In this document: positions 1 through 8,045 of the stretch, in pieces
How the letters are laid out: each line of letters starts with the position of its first letter
How positions within the stretch are numbered: the stretch's first letter is position 1
The notes under the pieces: model-generated
The model's database searches: none
Told to the model about the DNA's origin: nothing
What the model saw: the letters and a program-made list of their open reading frames with translations, nothing else
Made by a program: the position numbers and the translations under genes
Assembly: GCA_947598585.1 (NCBI GenBank)
Contig: CANQFK010000001.1
Coordinates: 62,001 to 126,000, forward strand
From: an uncultured Clostridia bacterium
GTDB taxonomy: Bacteria; Bacillota; Clostridia; Christensenellales; Pumilibacteraceae
Direction of reading: 5' to 3'
DNA: 64,000 bases

Positions 1-1
1 A

Positions 2-976
2 AAAGGACGGGGACTGAAAGATGCCGAACTTCATCCCGACGCTTATCACGGCATTTCGCCCGAGGGCGAATCGAAACTCAGATCCATGTCCGAAGTGGCA
101 GGCAAGACGCTTTGCGAACTTGCCGAGAGCAAAAAAATAGCCGTTGTTACCGCCGCCATGACCGACGGATTGAAGTTCAACGAATTTGCTTTGCGCTATC
201 CCGATCTTTTCTTTGACGTAGCCATAGCGGAGCAACATGCCGTATCGTTTTGCGCAGGGTTGAGCAAAAACGGCGTAAAACCGTTTTTCGGCGTATATTC
301 CACGTTTCTGCAACGCGGATTCGACCAGGTCCTGCACGACGTTTGCCTCAACGACTTGCCCGTCACGTTTCTTATCGACAGGGCGGGCGCGGTAGGCTCG
401 GACGGCGTAACGCATCAAGGCATATTCGACCTCAGCTATCTTTCGCTCATTCCCAATCTCGCCATTGCGTCCCCCAAGGACGGGACCGAATTGCGTGAAC
501 TTATCAAATTTTCCGTCGGATACGATCACCCCATGGCGATACGATACGCCAAATCTTATGAGATCGAATTTCTCGCTCACGAAGAGATAAAGTTGGGCAA
601 ATGGGAAACTTTTATAAAGTGTGATTCGCCGATAACCGTGCTTGCCGTTGGGCGTACCAACGAGATAGCTGTCAAAATAAAAAACGCAAACATAGTCAAT
701 GCGCGGTTTGTGGCGCCGCTCGACAGCGAGCTGCTCGATTCGTTGAGCGGCACGGTCATAACGCTCGAAGACAATATTTTGCACGGCGGCTTCGGAGAAG
801 AGGTCAGAAACTATCTGTACGGAAAATGCAAAGTCATAAATATCGGACACAAAAATGAGTTCTGCGACATAAGGAATGTCAAGAGCGCTTTTGAATTTTC
901 GGGACTTACCTGCGAAAATATACAAAAAATAGTGGATAACGAGCTACTTTCACTTGAAAACAGTCAAAAAGTGTAG
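2..976 (+). CDS. dxs: 1-deoxy-D-xylulose-5-phosphate synthase, 3' part
   Basis: DXS condenses pyruvate and glyceraldehyde 3-phosphate with thiamine diphosphate in the first step of the non-mevalonate isoprenoid pathway. The frame is open from the first bases, so the gene begins upstream of the window and the N-terminal thiamine-binding domain is missing. What remains is the end of that domain (KGRGLKDAELHPDAYHG, a DXS-type linker), the central pyrimidine-binding domain with the catalytic-glutamate motif IAEQHA and the DXS signature DRAGAVGSDGVTHQG, and the C-terminal transketolase-like domain. The promoter of nadK overlaps its last codons. In many Clostridia dxs is followed by tlyA; here nadK follows directly. 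Confidence 0.96.
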   Translation, partial: KGRGLKDAELHPDAYHGISPEGESKLRSMSEVAGKTLCELAESKKIAVVTAAMTDGLKFNEFALRYPDLFFDVAIAEQHAVSFCAGLSKNGVKPFFGVYSTFLQRGFDQVLHDVCLNDLPVTFLIDRAGAVGSDGVTHQGIFDLSYLSLIPNLAIASPKDGTELRELIKFSVGYDHPMAIRYAKSYEIEFLAHEEIKLGKWETFIKCDSPITVLAVGRTNEIAVKIKNANIVNARFVAPLDSELLDSLSGTVITLEDNILHGGFGEEVRNYLYGKCKVINIGHKNEFCDIRNVKSAFEFSGLTCENIQKIVDNELLSLENSQKV

Positions 977-982
977 TATAAT
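954..982 (+). promoter_or_regulatory. promoter of nadK-argR-recN
   Basis: TTGAAA at 954-959 and TATAAT at 977-982 are separated by exactly 17 bases. The site lies across the end of dxs, 20 bases upstream of the nadK start, so nadK-argR-recN can be transcribed independently of dxs. Confidence 0.7.
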
Positions 983-1001
983 TTTATTGTAGGTGAAATA
1001 A

Positions 1002-1841
1002 ATGACGATCGGAATTTATACAAATTTATACAAGGACAACGATCTGTCGGTGACCAAAGCCGTGATAAAGATCCTTGAATCCGCGCAAATAGATTTTTGT
1101 ATATCCCAAGGGCTCAAACAATATTTTCCTCAATATCCGACTTACGACAAGGATAATTTTTCTTCGCTGAAATTATTGCTCACGGTCGGAGGGGACGGAA
1201 CGATACTCAACGTGGCGCGTCAATGTATCGACGATAACGTGCCCATTCTCGGCGTAAACAGGGGTACGCTCGGTTTTATGGCGGAAATCGAGTTGGGAAA
1301 TCTCGAAAGCATAATAGACGTGATCAAAAAGGGCGAATACAAGATAGACAAACGTTCGCTCTTATGCGCCGAATACGGCGGTTCGGTCTATCTTGCTCTC
1401 AACGAGGCTATCGTTTATCGCAGAGATACGAAGATGCTTACGGTGGACGTAAAGATAGAGGAGCAGCTTGTGGACAAATATTCTTGCGACGGCTTTATTG
1501 TTTGCACGCCGACGGGATCGACGGCTTATTCGCTTTCGGCGGGCGGTCCTATCATGAGTCCTACCGTCAACGCAATGTGCCTTACGCCGATAAATTCCCA
1601 TTCGCTTCACACCCGTCCCGTGGTGGTGAGCGCCGACGAAAAGGTGCAGATCTCTGTTTGTCGCGCATATGAAGCGCCCGTACTCATCATAGACGGAGTA
1701 GAGGTGGCTAAAATAGATCTGAATGAAAATTTGTATTTTTATAAATCGAAAAAGACTTTGAGTTTTATAAGGCTCAAAGACAGCAATTTTTACAACAGAC
1801 TTTTGTCCAAACTCAATATTTGGGGATTGACCGAAAATTAG
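1002..1841 (+). CDS. nadK: NAD kinase
   Basis: Phosphorylates NAD+ to NADP+ in the cytoplasm, the only route to NADP. The 279-residue product has the family's GGDGT motif (TVGGDGTILNVARQ, around residue 65), which carries the catalytic aspartate, followed by NEAIVYR and the glycine-rich TPTGSTAYSLSAGGPI segment of the second domain. Length is normal for the bacterial family. An AGGTG site precedes the start. argR begins 8 bases after the stop, giving a compact nadK-argR-recN operon of a type common in Clostridia. Confidence 0.96.
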   Translation: MTIGIYTNLYKDNDLSVTKAVIKILESAQIDFCISQGLKQYFPQYPTYDKDNFSSLKLLLTVGGDGTILNVARQCIDDNVPILGVNRGTLGFMAEIELGNLESIIDVIKKGEYKIDKRSLLCAEYGGSVYLALNEAIVYRRDTKMLTVDVKIEEQLVDKYSCDGFIVCTPTGSTAYSLSAGGPIMSPTVNAMCLTPINSHSLHTRPVVVSADEKVQISVCRAYEAPVLIIDGVEVAKIDLNENLYFYKSKKTLSFIRLKDSNFYNRLLSKLNIWGLTEN

Positions 1842-1849
1842 GAGCAAAA

Positions 1850-2275
1850 ATGGAACGAAACGAAAGGCAAATAAAAATTCTCGAACTCATATCTACGAAA
1901 AACATCGAAACACAAGATGAACTTGCATATGAGCTCAAAAAGCTGAATTACAATGTCACTCAGGCTACCATATCGCGCGATATAAAAGAACTCGGGCTTG
2001 TCAAGACGCGCTACATAGCTGCGGGCGTCGATTCCGTAAACGAACGCATAAAACGTATTTTTAAACTTGCGGTGCTTTCGGTCAACATAGCGTGTAATAT
2101 AATCGTGATAAAGACTTTGCCCGGTTGCGCCAATGCGACGGGCGACATGCTGGATAAGATGCATGACAGCGAAGTGCTCGGTTGCGTAGCGGGCGAGGAC
2201 ACGGTAATGGCAGTTTGCGCCGATGAAAAAGCGGCAAAAAACACCGTTGAAAAATTATACGAACTTATAGAATAA
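1850..2275 (+). CDS. argR: arginine repressor ArgR/AhrC
   Basis: Hexameric regulator of arginine biosynthesis and catabolism that binds DNA in response to L-arginine. The 141-residue protein has an N-terminal winged helix-turn-helix with the diagnostic TQATISRDIKELGL recognition segment and a C-terminal trimerisation and arginine-binding domain (LPGCANATGDMLD, then GCVAGEDTVMAVC, matching the family's G-T-x-A-G-x-D-T region). The ATG at 1850 follows AGGAG at 1840-1844; a start at 1820 inside nadK has no ribosome site and adds a non-homologous leader. No arginine genes are in the window, but the position next to recN is conserved in Bacillota. Confidence 0.95.
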   Translation: MERNERQIKILELISTKNIETQDELAYELKKLNYNVTQATISRDIKELGLVKTRYIAAGVDSVNERIKRIFKLAVLSVNIACNIIVIKTLPGCANATGDMLDKMHDSEVLGCVAGEDTVMAVCADEKAAKNTVEKLYELIE

Positions 2276-2276
2276 T

Positions 2277-3971
2277 ATGTTACAGAGCATAGTGATAAAA
2301 AATCTTGCGCTGATCGGCGACGCCGAATTGCATTTCGGCGAGGGACTCAACGTGCTCAGCGGCGAAACGGGCGCGGGCAAGTCCATTATTGTTGACGCTA
2401 TCATGCTTCTTCTCGGCGCAAAATACGATAAGTCGCTGTTGAGATTCGGCGAAGCGCGCGGCTTTGTAGAGGGCGTATTTGACGTTACGCCGTCGGCAGA
2501 AGAAACGCTTGCCGAAATGGGACTTGACGCGGAAAGCGAAGTTATAGTAACTCGCCGTTTTTTCGATAATGGCAAGAACGAAATTCGCGTCAACGGCAGG
2601 GTAGTAACGGCGTCCATGCTCCGCCGTCTTACCGAGAGGTTGGTGGATATTTACGGTCAACACGAGTACATTTCTGTGGCAAATATAGCCGAACAAGGCA
2701 GACTTTTCGATTATTATGTCAGACATAATATAGGCGATATGCTCAAAAAGATAGAGGAAAAGGTCGCTGTTTTGCAAAATATCGATAAGCAACTGTCACA
2801 GATCGGAACGAGCGACGACAGAGAACGCCTCATAGATATTCTTAAATTTCAGATCGAAGAAATAGAAAACGCGAACGTAAAAGAGGGCGAAGAGGACGAG
2901 CTTACGGCAAAGCGCAAGGTCATAGCTTCGGCGGAGAAGATAAACAGCGCGCTTTCGGCAGCTATAAACAAACTTTCCGAGGACGAGATAAATGCGGTGG
3001 GACTTGCCGACGAGGCGGGAGTTTTACTTGGGTCGATAAGCCATATAGGCGAGCAGTACGGCGCATTGAGCGATCGTATCAGATCGGCGTCCGCCGAACT
3101 TTCCGATATAGCCGACAGTATACGCGACGAACTTGACAAGGACTTCGATGAAGCGGATCTCGACAAGATAGAGGAGCGGCTTGACGTGCTGAAAAGAATA
3201 CGCAAAAAATACGGCGACTTCGAACGCATGACGGAGTTTTACAAGGAGTCCAACGAAAGACTTTATAACCTTGTGAACAGCGACAAACTTTTCACGAAGT
3301 TCAGCGCCGAAAAGGAAGCCGTTCTCGACGAGATCTACGAACTTTCGGTCGCATTGAGCAACACGCGCCGAAAACTCGCAAAAGGTTTTGAAAAGGAGAT
3401 AGAAAAGCACCTCGGCGAACTCGGAATGGGCTCGGTCAGATTCGAGATCGAATTTGCACCGTTGCCGACAAGAGAAAATTGCGAAAACAGCGTTACGACA
3501 AAGGGCATGGACAAACTCGAATACTATTTCAGCCCCAACAGAGGACAACCTCTCCAACCAATGACCAAAATAATTTCCGGCGGAGAAATGTCGAGATTTA
3601 TGCTCGCGTTAAAGGTGGTAAATGGCGAAAAGGACGAGATGCCCACTATGATCTTCGACGAGATCGACGTCGGGATAAGCGGAAACACGGGCAGAGCGGT
3701 GGCGCAAAAACTTCAACAGATCGCAAAGAATCATCAGGTGTTGTGCGTTACGCACCTTGCGCAGATCGCCGCCATGGCGTCTAAGCAGTTCTTTATCGAA
3801 AAAGACGTCGTCAACGAGCAGACGTTTACCCATGTCACAGAACTTGACCGCGACGGCATGATAAAGGAAATAGCGCGCCTTAGCGGAGTGGGCGTAAGCT
3901 CTCAGGCGGAATCCGCCGCAGCCGAACTCAAAAAATGGTGCGACGATTATAAACAGAGTTTGATATCTTAG
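2277..3971 (+). CDS. recN: DNA repair protein RecN
   Basis: SMC-like ATPase acting early in double-strand-break repair. The 564-residue length is typical. Walker A is GETGAGKS near residues 30-37; a long coiled coil occupies roughly residues 150-390; the ABC signature ISGGEMSRFMLALK and Walker B MIFDEIDVGISG lie in the C-terminal half, followed by the D-loop/His region CVTHLAQIAAMA. It starts one base after the argR stop, indicating cotranscription and probably translational coupling. A copy of the palindrome discussed in the findings lies within the gene at 2712-2730. In sporulating relatives spoIVB and spo0A commonly follow recN; here a LysR gene on the other strand follows. Confidence 0.97.
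   Translation: MLQSIVIKNLALIGDAELHFGEGLNVLSGETGAGKSIIVDAIMLLLGAKYDKSLLRFGEARGFVEGVFDVTPSAEETLAEMGLDAESEVIVTRRFFDNGKNEIRVNGRVVTASMLRRLTERLVDIYGQHEYISVANIAEQGRLFDYYVRHNIGDMLKKIEEKVAVLQNIDKQLSQIGTSDDRERLIDILKFQIEEIENANVKEGEEDELTAKRKVIASAEKINSALSAAINKLSEDEINAVGLADEAGVLLGSISHIGEQYGALSDRIRSASAELSDIADSIRDELDKDFDEADLDKIEERLDVLKRIRKKYGDFERMTEFYKESNERLYNLVNSDKLFTKFSAEKEAVLDEIYELSVALSNTRRKLAKGFEKEIEKHLGELGMGSVRFEIEFAPLPTRENCENSVTTKGMDKLEYYFSPNRGQPLQPMTKIISGGEMSRFMLALKVVNGEKDEMPTMIFDEIDVGISGNTGRAVAQKLQQIAKNHQVLCVTHLAQIAAMASKQFFIEKDVVNEQTFTHVTELDRDGMIKEIARLSGVGVSSQAESAAAELKKWCDDYKQSLIS
2712..2730. repeat. palindrome copy 1, inside recN
   Basis: TATTATGTCAGACATAATA is a perfect inverted repeat with 9-bp arms and one central base. 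It is the longest of the one-base-centre copies of a motif seen eight times in the window. Here it encodes part of Tyr-Tyr-Val-Arg-His-Asn. Confidence 0.7.
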
Positions 3972-3994
3972 ATAGATCTATCTTTTATTATTTT
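3970..3994 (+). terminator. weak possible terminator after recN
   Basis: AGATAGATCTATCT (3970-3983) can form a 5-bp AT-rich stem with a GATC loop and is followed by a T-rich run. The stem is weak, so this is tentative. Confidence 0.3.
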
Positions 3995-4017
3995 AAATCA
4001 AGAACGCGCAAATCAAA

Positions 4018-4049
4018 GCCGAGCGACCGCATTGCCTATGTCGCTCGGC
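4018..4049. terminator. stem-loop between convergent recN and lysR
   Basis: GCCGAGCGAC (4018-4027) pairs perfectly with GTCGCTCGGC (4040-4049), a 10-bp stem with a 12-base loop. It sits between convergent genes and could stop transcription from either side, but the flanking T-tracts are short on both strands. Confidence 0.55.
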
Positions 4050-4055
4050 ATTATT

Positions 4056-4100
4056 CGATATAAAATATCGTATTTCTGTAATTTCCTATGAAATATTACA
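4056..4100. other. two short dyads downstream of lysR
   Basis: CGATAT-AAA-ATATCG (4056-4070) and TGTAAT-N12-ATTACA (4077-4100) are inverted repeats lying between the stem-loop and the lysR stop. The second ends in ATATTACATGG, close to ATATCACATGG beside the dyad upstream of korD. They may be extra regulator sites; no function is shown. Confidence 0.3.
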
Positions 4101-4172
4101 TGGGAAAAGTCATTTATTTTTTGTGGAAAGCCGCGCAAATAACAGCTTATCGGTTGTGGGTATGACAATATT

Positions 4173-5111
4173 TCACTTGTCGATTTTTGCCTTATTTTGC
4201 CAATTGTTTACCGCTATCTCGATAAAATCCTGCACGGCTTTGCTCAGATATCTGCCTTGCGCATAGCTTACGGCGAGGGTTGCGAGCGTTTCTTCGCTCG
4301 TTATGGGGAAGAAATCCACCTCGTTGTAAACGGCGGCGGAACTTAGGAACATTTCGGGATAAACGGCAATGCCCATACCTTTCAGCGCAAGAGCGAACGC
4401 GGTTTCGGTGTTTTCGGTTTCGAGGATTATATCGGGCGCGATCTTGTTTTTCGACATATAGTTGTCCATTAGCGTTCTTATTCTGTTTCCCTTTGTAAGT
4501 AGGAGAAACGGGCAGTTTTTGAACGCCGTGATATCTACCGATTGCGAAAATTTACCGCGCATGTAATCGGTCTTTTCGCCGAACAGCTCATTCATGAACT
4601 TTCGGTGTACGACCAAAAGCAATCTGTCGGTAACGAGTTTTATGCTTTCTATCCCGTCCTGAATGCGCGGAGTAAAACTTAAAACGACGTCTATTTCGCC
4701 GTGACGAAGTTTACTTTCGAGCGTTTCGGTGTTTCCCTCTATCAAATTGACCTCATAAAGGGGATATTTTGCCTGAAATGACGGTAAAATGTCAGGCAAA
4801 AGCACTCTGCCGCGCGTGTGCGAAACGCCGAGTTTGATCATGCCGCGCTTGTTGTTTTTGATGTCCTCGATCTCGCTCAACATCTGGTTGTGCAGGTCGA
4901 GAATGTTCCGCGCGTGATTGAGTAGGCACGTTCCCGCATAAGTGAGCGCGAGCGAGGGCGTGCGGGTAAACAGCTTTATATTGAGTTCGTTTTCGAGTTT
5001 GATTATCTGGTTCGAGAGCGACTGTTGAGAAACGTATAGTCGCTCGGCGGCTTTTGTGACGTTGAGATCTTCGGCGACAGCCACAAAATATTCGAGATTT
5101 GAAAAATTCAT
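4173..5111 (-). CDS. LysR-family transcriptional regulator
   Basis: The 312-residue product has an N-terminal winged helix-turn-helix (residues about 1-60: NLEYFVAVAEDLNVTKAAERLYVSQQ, then SLSNQIIKLENELNIKLF) and a C-terminal periplasmic-binding-protein-like effector domain (about 90-300), the standard LysR layout and length. It is transcribed divergently from korDABC-sucCD, the usual position of a LysR regulator relative to its target, so control of 2-oxoacid oxidation or succinate formation is the likely role; the effector cannot be read from sequence. AAGGA precedes the start on the minus strand, and a good promoter lies at 5142-5170. Confidence 0.93.
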   Translation of the reverse strand: MNFSNLEYFVAVAEDLNVTKAAERLYVSQQSLSNQIIKLENELNIKLFTRTPSLALTYAGTCLLNHARNILDLHNQMLSEIEDIKNNKRGMIKLGVSHTRGRVLLPDILPSFQAKYPLYEVNLIEGNTETLESKLRHGEIDVVLSFTPRIQDGIESIKLVTDRLLLVVHRKFMNELFGEKTDYMRGKFSQSVDITAFKNCPFLLLTKGNRIRTLMDNYMSKNKIAPDIILETENTETAFALALKGMGIAVYPEMFLSSAAVYNEVDFFPITSEETLATLAVSYAQGRYLSKAVQDFIEIAVNNWQNKAKIDK

Positions 5112-5141
5112 TATACGATCCTTCTTTTTATCGATGAGATA

Positions 5142-5170
5142 ATTATAACTTAATTCGATATTAAAATCAA
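5142..5170 (-). promoter_or_regulatory. promoter of the lysR gene
   Basis: On the minus strand TTGATT (5165-5170) and TATAAT (5142-5147) are separated by 17 bases, and the -10 hexamer is a perfect consensus. The start codon is 30 bases downstream of it. Confidence 0.7.
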
Positions 5171-5237
5171 CCGATTGCCGCGTTCAAAACCCATAAACCT
5201 TTTAATTGTCTAAAAAAAATTCTCCACAACCGTTTGA

Positions 5238-5266
5238 TTGTTACGGTTTAACCATAAAAGTGTTAT
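5238..5266 (+). promoter_or_regulatory. possible promoter of korDABC
   Basis: TTGTTA (5238-5243) and TGTTAT (5261-5266) are 17 bases apart. The -10 match is only 4 of 6, as might be expected of an activator-dependent promoter. Other placements closer to korD are possible. Confidence 0.35.
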
Positions 5267-5302
5267 TTAACGGCGCAAAAATAATGTACTTTTAATTTTC
5301 GT

Positions 5303-5319
5303 TGTGATAAAATATCACA
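5303..5319. promoter_or_regulatory. 17-bp dyad upstream of korD, candidate LysR operator
   Basis: TGTGATA-AAA-TATCACA is a perfect inverted repeat with 7-bp arms and a 3-base centre. It contains the T-N11-A pattern (T5305, A5317) of LysR-type boxes. It lies between lysR and korD, ending 37 bases before the korD start. Confidence 0.5.
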
Positions 5320-5356
5320 TGGATTTGATTATCCAAATTTAACAGGAGCTATTTAT

Positions 5357-5557
5357 ATGACTAAAAGATTGGTTGTCGATCCTTCTTGGTGCAAGGGCTG
5401 CGGTATTTGCGCGGAATTTTGCCCGAAGAAGGTACTCAAAATTGTCAAAGAAAAGGTCACGGTCGTAAATCCGGACGATTGCATCAAGTGCGGTCTGTGT
5501 GAACTCAGATGCCCGGACTATGCAATATATATAGAGGAGGTCAGGGATGAAGAATAG
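5357..5557 (+). CDS. korD: 2-oxoacid:ferredoxin oxidoreductase, delta (ferredoxin) subunit
   Basis: The 66-residue protein is a two-cluster ferredoxin: cysteines 12, 15, 18, 22 and 42, 45, 48, 52 form two complete C-x2-C-x2-C-x3-C/P-type 4Fe-4S motifs. It carries electrons from the TPP site of the alpha/beta subunits to soluble ferredoxin. AGGAG lies 8 bases before the ATG. The next gene, korA, starts 11 bases inside the end of this one, so the subunits are translationally coupled. This is the first gene of korDABC-sucCD-transporter. Confidence 0.93.
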   Translation: MTKRLVVDPSWCKGCGICAEFCPKKVLKIVKEKVTVVNPDDCIKCGLCELRCPDYAIYIEEVRDEE

Positions 5558-6677
5558 AGTTTTGATGCAGGGAAACGAAGCGTGCGTCGAGGGCGCTATC
5601 AAAGCGGGAATGAGATTCTTTGCGGGTTATCCCATTACGCCTTCCACCGAGATCGCCGAGCAGTCTGCGGTAAGACTTCCGCAGGTGGGCGGGCACTTTA
5701 TCCAGATGGAAGACGAAATAGCAAGTATGGCGGCTATAATAGGCGCTTCGGCGGTCGGAACAAAGTCCATGACGGCTACCAGCGGTCCGGGATTTTCGCT
5801 CAAACAGGAGAACATAGGTTATGCGTGCATGACCGAAATACCGTGCGTTATCGTGGACGTTCAGCGTTCGGGACCCTCAACGGGATTGCCCACGTCGCCC
5901 TCTCAAAGCGACGTAATGCAGGCAAGGTGGGGAACTCACGGCGATCATTCGATAATCGCTATTTCTCCGTCCTCCGTTCAGGAGTGCTATCATCTCGCTA
6001 TCCGCGCATTCAATCTTGCCGAAAAGTACCGTACTCCCGTCATCTTCCTTATGGACGAGATCGTCGGACATTTGAGAGAGGGCATCGAGATAGATGACGA
6101 CGAAAATATAGAGATCATCGAAAGAAAAATGAAACAGCGTCCCGATACGTTGCACCTTCCTTATCATGTGTGCGAGGGCGAAGACGTTCCTCGTTTCCAC
6201 CTTACGGGATACGATATAAGATACAATATCACGGGTCTTGCGCACGGCGCAGACGGCTTCCCGACAAACAACAACGAGATCGCAGGTCAGCTTGTTACAA
6301 GACTTATGCAAAAGATCGAGCACAACGTTGACGACATAGTTCAGGTGGAGGAGAAGTATTGCGACGACGCCGAAACGGTCATAGTTTGCTACGGCGGCAC
6401 GACGAGATGCGTTATGTCGGCTGTGGAAGAACTCAGAGCAAAGGGCAAAAAGGTGGGATATTTCCGTCCCATAACGATATGGCCTTTCCCCGAAAAGCAG
6501 CTTAAAGCCCTTTCCGAAAAGGTGAAGAACATAATCGTTGCGGAGCATAACTACGGTCAGATCCTTTTGGAAGTACAGAGAATAGTAAAGAATTGCAAGA
6601 TAGGCTTTGTAGGGAAAGTAGACGGTACTGTGATCATGCCGAAAGAGATCGTCAAAGCGGTCGAGGAGGTAAAATAA
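5547..6677 (+). CDS. korA: 2-oxoglutarate:ferredoxin oxidoreductase, alpha subunit
   Basis: Alpha subunit of the enzyme that decarboxylates a 2-oxoacid to its CoA ester while reducing ferredoxin. The 376-residue protein has the pyrimidine-binding domain (GNEACVEGAIKAGMRFFAGYPITPSTEI, around residues 9-36) with the family signature GYPITPS, the segment TATSGPGFSLKQENIGYA, and a C-terminal transketolase-like domain (around residues 265-375). The gamma subunit is a separate gene, as in four-subunit enzymes. The substrate is inferred from sucCD immediately downstream, which consume succinyl-CoA; branched-chain 2-oxoacid specificity cannot be excluded from sequence alone. Confidence 0.9.
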   Translation: MKNRVLMQGNEACVEGAIKAGMRFFAGYPITPSTEIAEQSAVRLPQVGGHFIQMEDEIASMAAIIGASAVGTKSMTATSGPGFSLKQENIGYACMTEIPCVIVDVQRSGPSTGLPTSPSQSDVMQARWGTHGDHSIIAISPSSVQECYHLAIRAFNLAEKYRTPVIFLMDEIVGHLREGIEIDDDENIEIIERKMKQRPDTLHLPYHVCEGEDVPRFHLTGYDIRYNITGLAHGADGFPTNNNEIAGQLVTRLMQKIEHNVDDIVQVEEKYCDDAETVIVCYGGTTRCVMSAVEELRAKGKKVGYFRPITIWPFPEKQLKALSEKVKNIIVAEHNYGQILLEVQRIVKNCKIGFVGKVDGTVIMPKEIVKAVEEVK

Positions 6678-7498
6678 TGGCAAGCGAACTTATTACGAAA
6701 TATATGCGCGAAGAACACCTTCCGCATATCTGGTGCCCCGGCTGCGGACACGGTATTCTCATGCGCGACGTTGCGCAGGCGGTGAAAAATCTCGGTATCG
6801 ATCAAGAAAAGGTTTGTCTTGTGTCCGGTATAGGTTGCGCGTCGAGAGCGGCGGGCTATATGGACTTTCAGACCATGCATACCACGCACGGCAGAGCGAT
6901 AGCGTTTGCCACGGGCGTAAAGATGGCTCGTCCCGACCTCGAAGTCATAGTTATTGCGGGCGACGGCGATTGCGCGGCAATAGGCGGAAATCACCTTATC
7001 CATGCCGCACGTCGAAATATCGGCATTACGGTCATAGTATTCAACAATGATATTTACGGCATGACGGGCGGACAATATTCTCCGACGACTCCTACCGGCG
7101 AATTCGGCACGACCGCACCATACGGAAACATCGACAGACCGTTCGATATAGCGGTGCTTGCCGCTGCCGCAGGCGCTTCTTATGTGGCAAAGGGGACCGC
7201 TTATCATGCGACGCAGACCATAAAACTCATCGAAAACGGGATCAAGCACAAAGGATTCGCGCTCATAGATTGCGCGGGCATTTGCGCGACATATTACGGC
7301 AGAAAAAACAAGAAGGGCAGCGCCGTCGACATGATGAAGTTCCAACGCGACAATACTATCACGGTAGAGCAAGCCAAGTCGTTGCCTCGTGAAGAGCGCG
7401 AGGGTAAGTTCATTCTCGGCAAACTTGTGGAAAACGATTTCCCCGAATTTACCGATGAATATCAAAAGATAATCGACAGATTAAAGGAGGGCAAGTAA
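6677..7498 (+). CDS. korB: 2-oxoglutarate:ferredoxin oxidoreductase, beta subunit
   Basis: The 273-residue beta subunit binds thiamine diphosphate: WCPGCGHGI near the N-terminus supplies an iron-sulfur/TPP region of the family, and GDGDCAAIGGNHLIHAARR followed by NNDIYGMTGGQYSPT is the TPP-Mg motif (GDG...N-N). The ATG at 6677 shares one base with the korA stop and follows GAGGAGGT at 6663-6670; upstream in-frame starts lie inside korA and are not homologous. It works with KorA, KorC and KorD in the cytoplasm. Confidence 0.93.
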   Translation: MASELITKYMREEHLPHIWCPGCGHGILMRDVAQAVKNLGIDQEKVCLVSGIGCASRAAGYMDFQTMHTTHGRAIAFATGVKMARPDLEVIVIAGDGDCAAIGGNHLIHAARRNIGITVIVFNNDIYGMTGGQYSPTTPTGEFGTTAPYGNIDRPFDIAVLAAAAGASYVAKGTAYHATQTIKLIENGIKHKGFALIDCAGICATYYGRKNKKGSAVDMMKFQRDNTITVEQAKSLPREEREGKFILGKLVENDFPEFTDEYQKIIDRLKEGK

Positions 7499-7499
7499 A

Positions 7500-8036
7500 A
7501 TGAGTAAGATGGAAATCAGACTTGCAGGTTCGGGCGGACAAGGCGTTATCCTCGCGACGATAATTCTTGCCGAAGCGGCTATAATCGCGGGCAAAAACAC
7601 CGCTCAATCTCAATCGTACGGTCCCGAAGCGCGAGGCGGCATGTGCAAAGCCGAAGTTATCATTTCGGACGAGAATATAGGTTTTACTAAGGTTACAAAG
7701 CCGACTTTCTTGCTTGCGCTTACTCAGGTATCGCTCGATAAATACGCTAAGGAAGTCGATGAAAACTGCATAGTTATGGCGGATTCTTCGCTCGATATCC
7801 CCAAGGACCTTAAAGTTAAAAAGATATATTCTTTGCCCATTCTCGAAACGGCAAAGACCGAAGTGGGCAAGGCGTTCACCGCCAATATAGTTGCGGTCGC
7901 CGCCATCAACGAGGCGCTCAAACTTGTCGGAGTAAAAGAGTTGGAAGAAGCGGTATTCCGCCATATTCCCAAGGGCACCGAGGAGATAAATCGCAAGGCT
8001 TTGTATGCGGGCGAAAAACTTGCCAAGAAAATTTAA
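7500..8036 (+). CDS. korC: 2-oxoglutarate:ferredoxin oxidoreductase, gamma subunit
   Basis: The 178-residue protein is the CoA-binding gamma subunit of the 2-oxoacid:ferredoxin oxidoreductase family. It shows the family's N-terminal AGSGGQGVILATIILAEAA and the SYGPEARGG motif around residues 40-48. It starts one base after the korB stop with AAAGGAGGG ahead of it, completing the order D-A-B-C. sucC follows 9 bases later. Confidence 0.93.
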   Translation: MSKMEIRLAGSGGQGVILATIILAEAAIIAGKNTAQSQSYGPEARGGMCKAEVIISDENIGFTKVTKPTFLLALTQVSLDKYAKEVDENCIVMADSSLDIPKDLKVKKIYSLPILETAKTEVGKAFTANIVAVAAINEALKLVGVKELEEAVFRHIPKGTEEINRKALYAGEKLAKKI

Positions 8037-8045
8037 GGAGTTATT

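Noticed and set aside
4078-4110. ATATTACATGG near the lysR stop as a second copy of the korD-proximal operator
   Set aside because: Only one half matches; the full dyad differs in spacing and sequence, so it is listed only as a weak feature.
5238-5320. Possible Rex or Crp/Fnr sites upstream of korD
   Set aside because: TTGTTA-N5-TAACCA and TGTGA-N7-TCACA each have half-sites resembling these families but the spacing differs by one base from the usual N6, so the match is not good enough.
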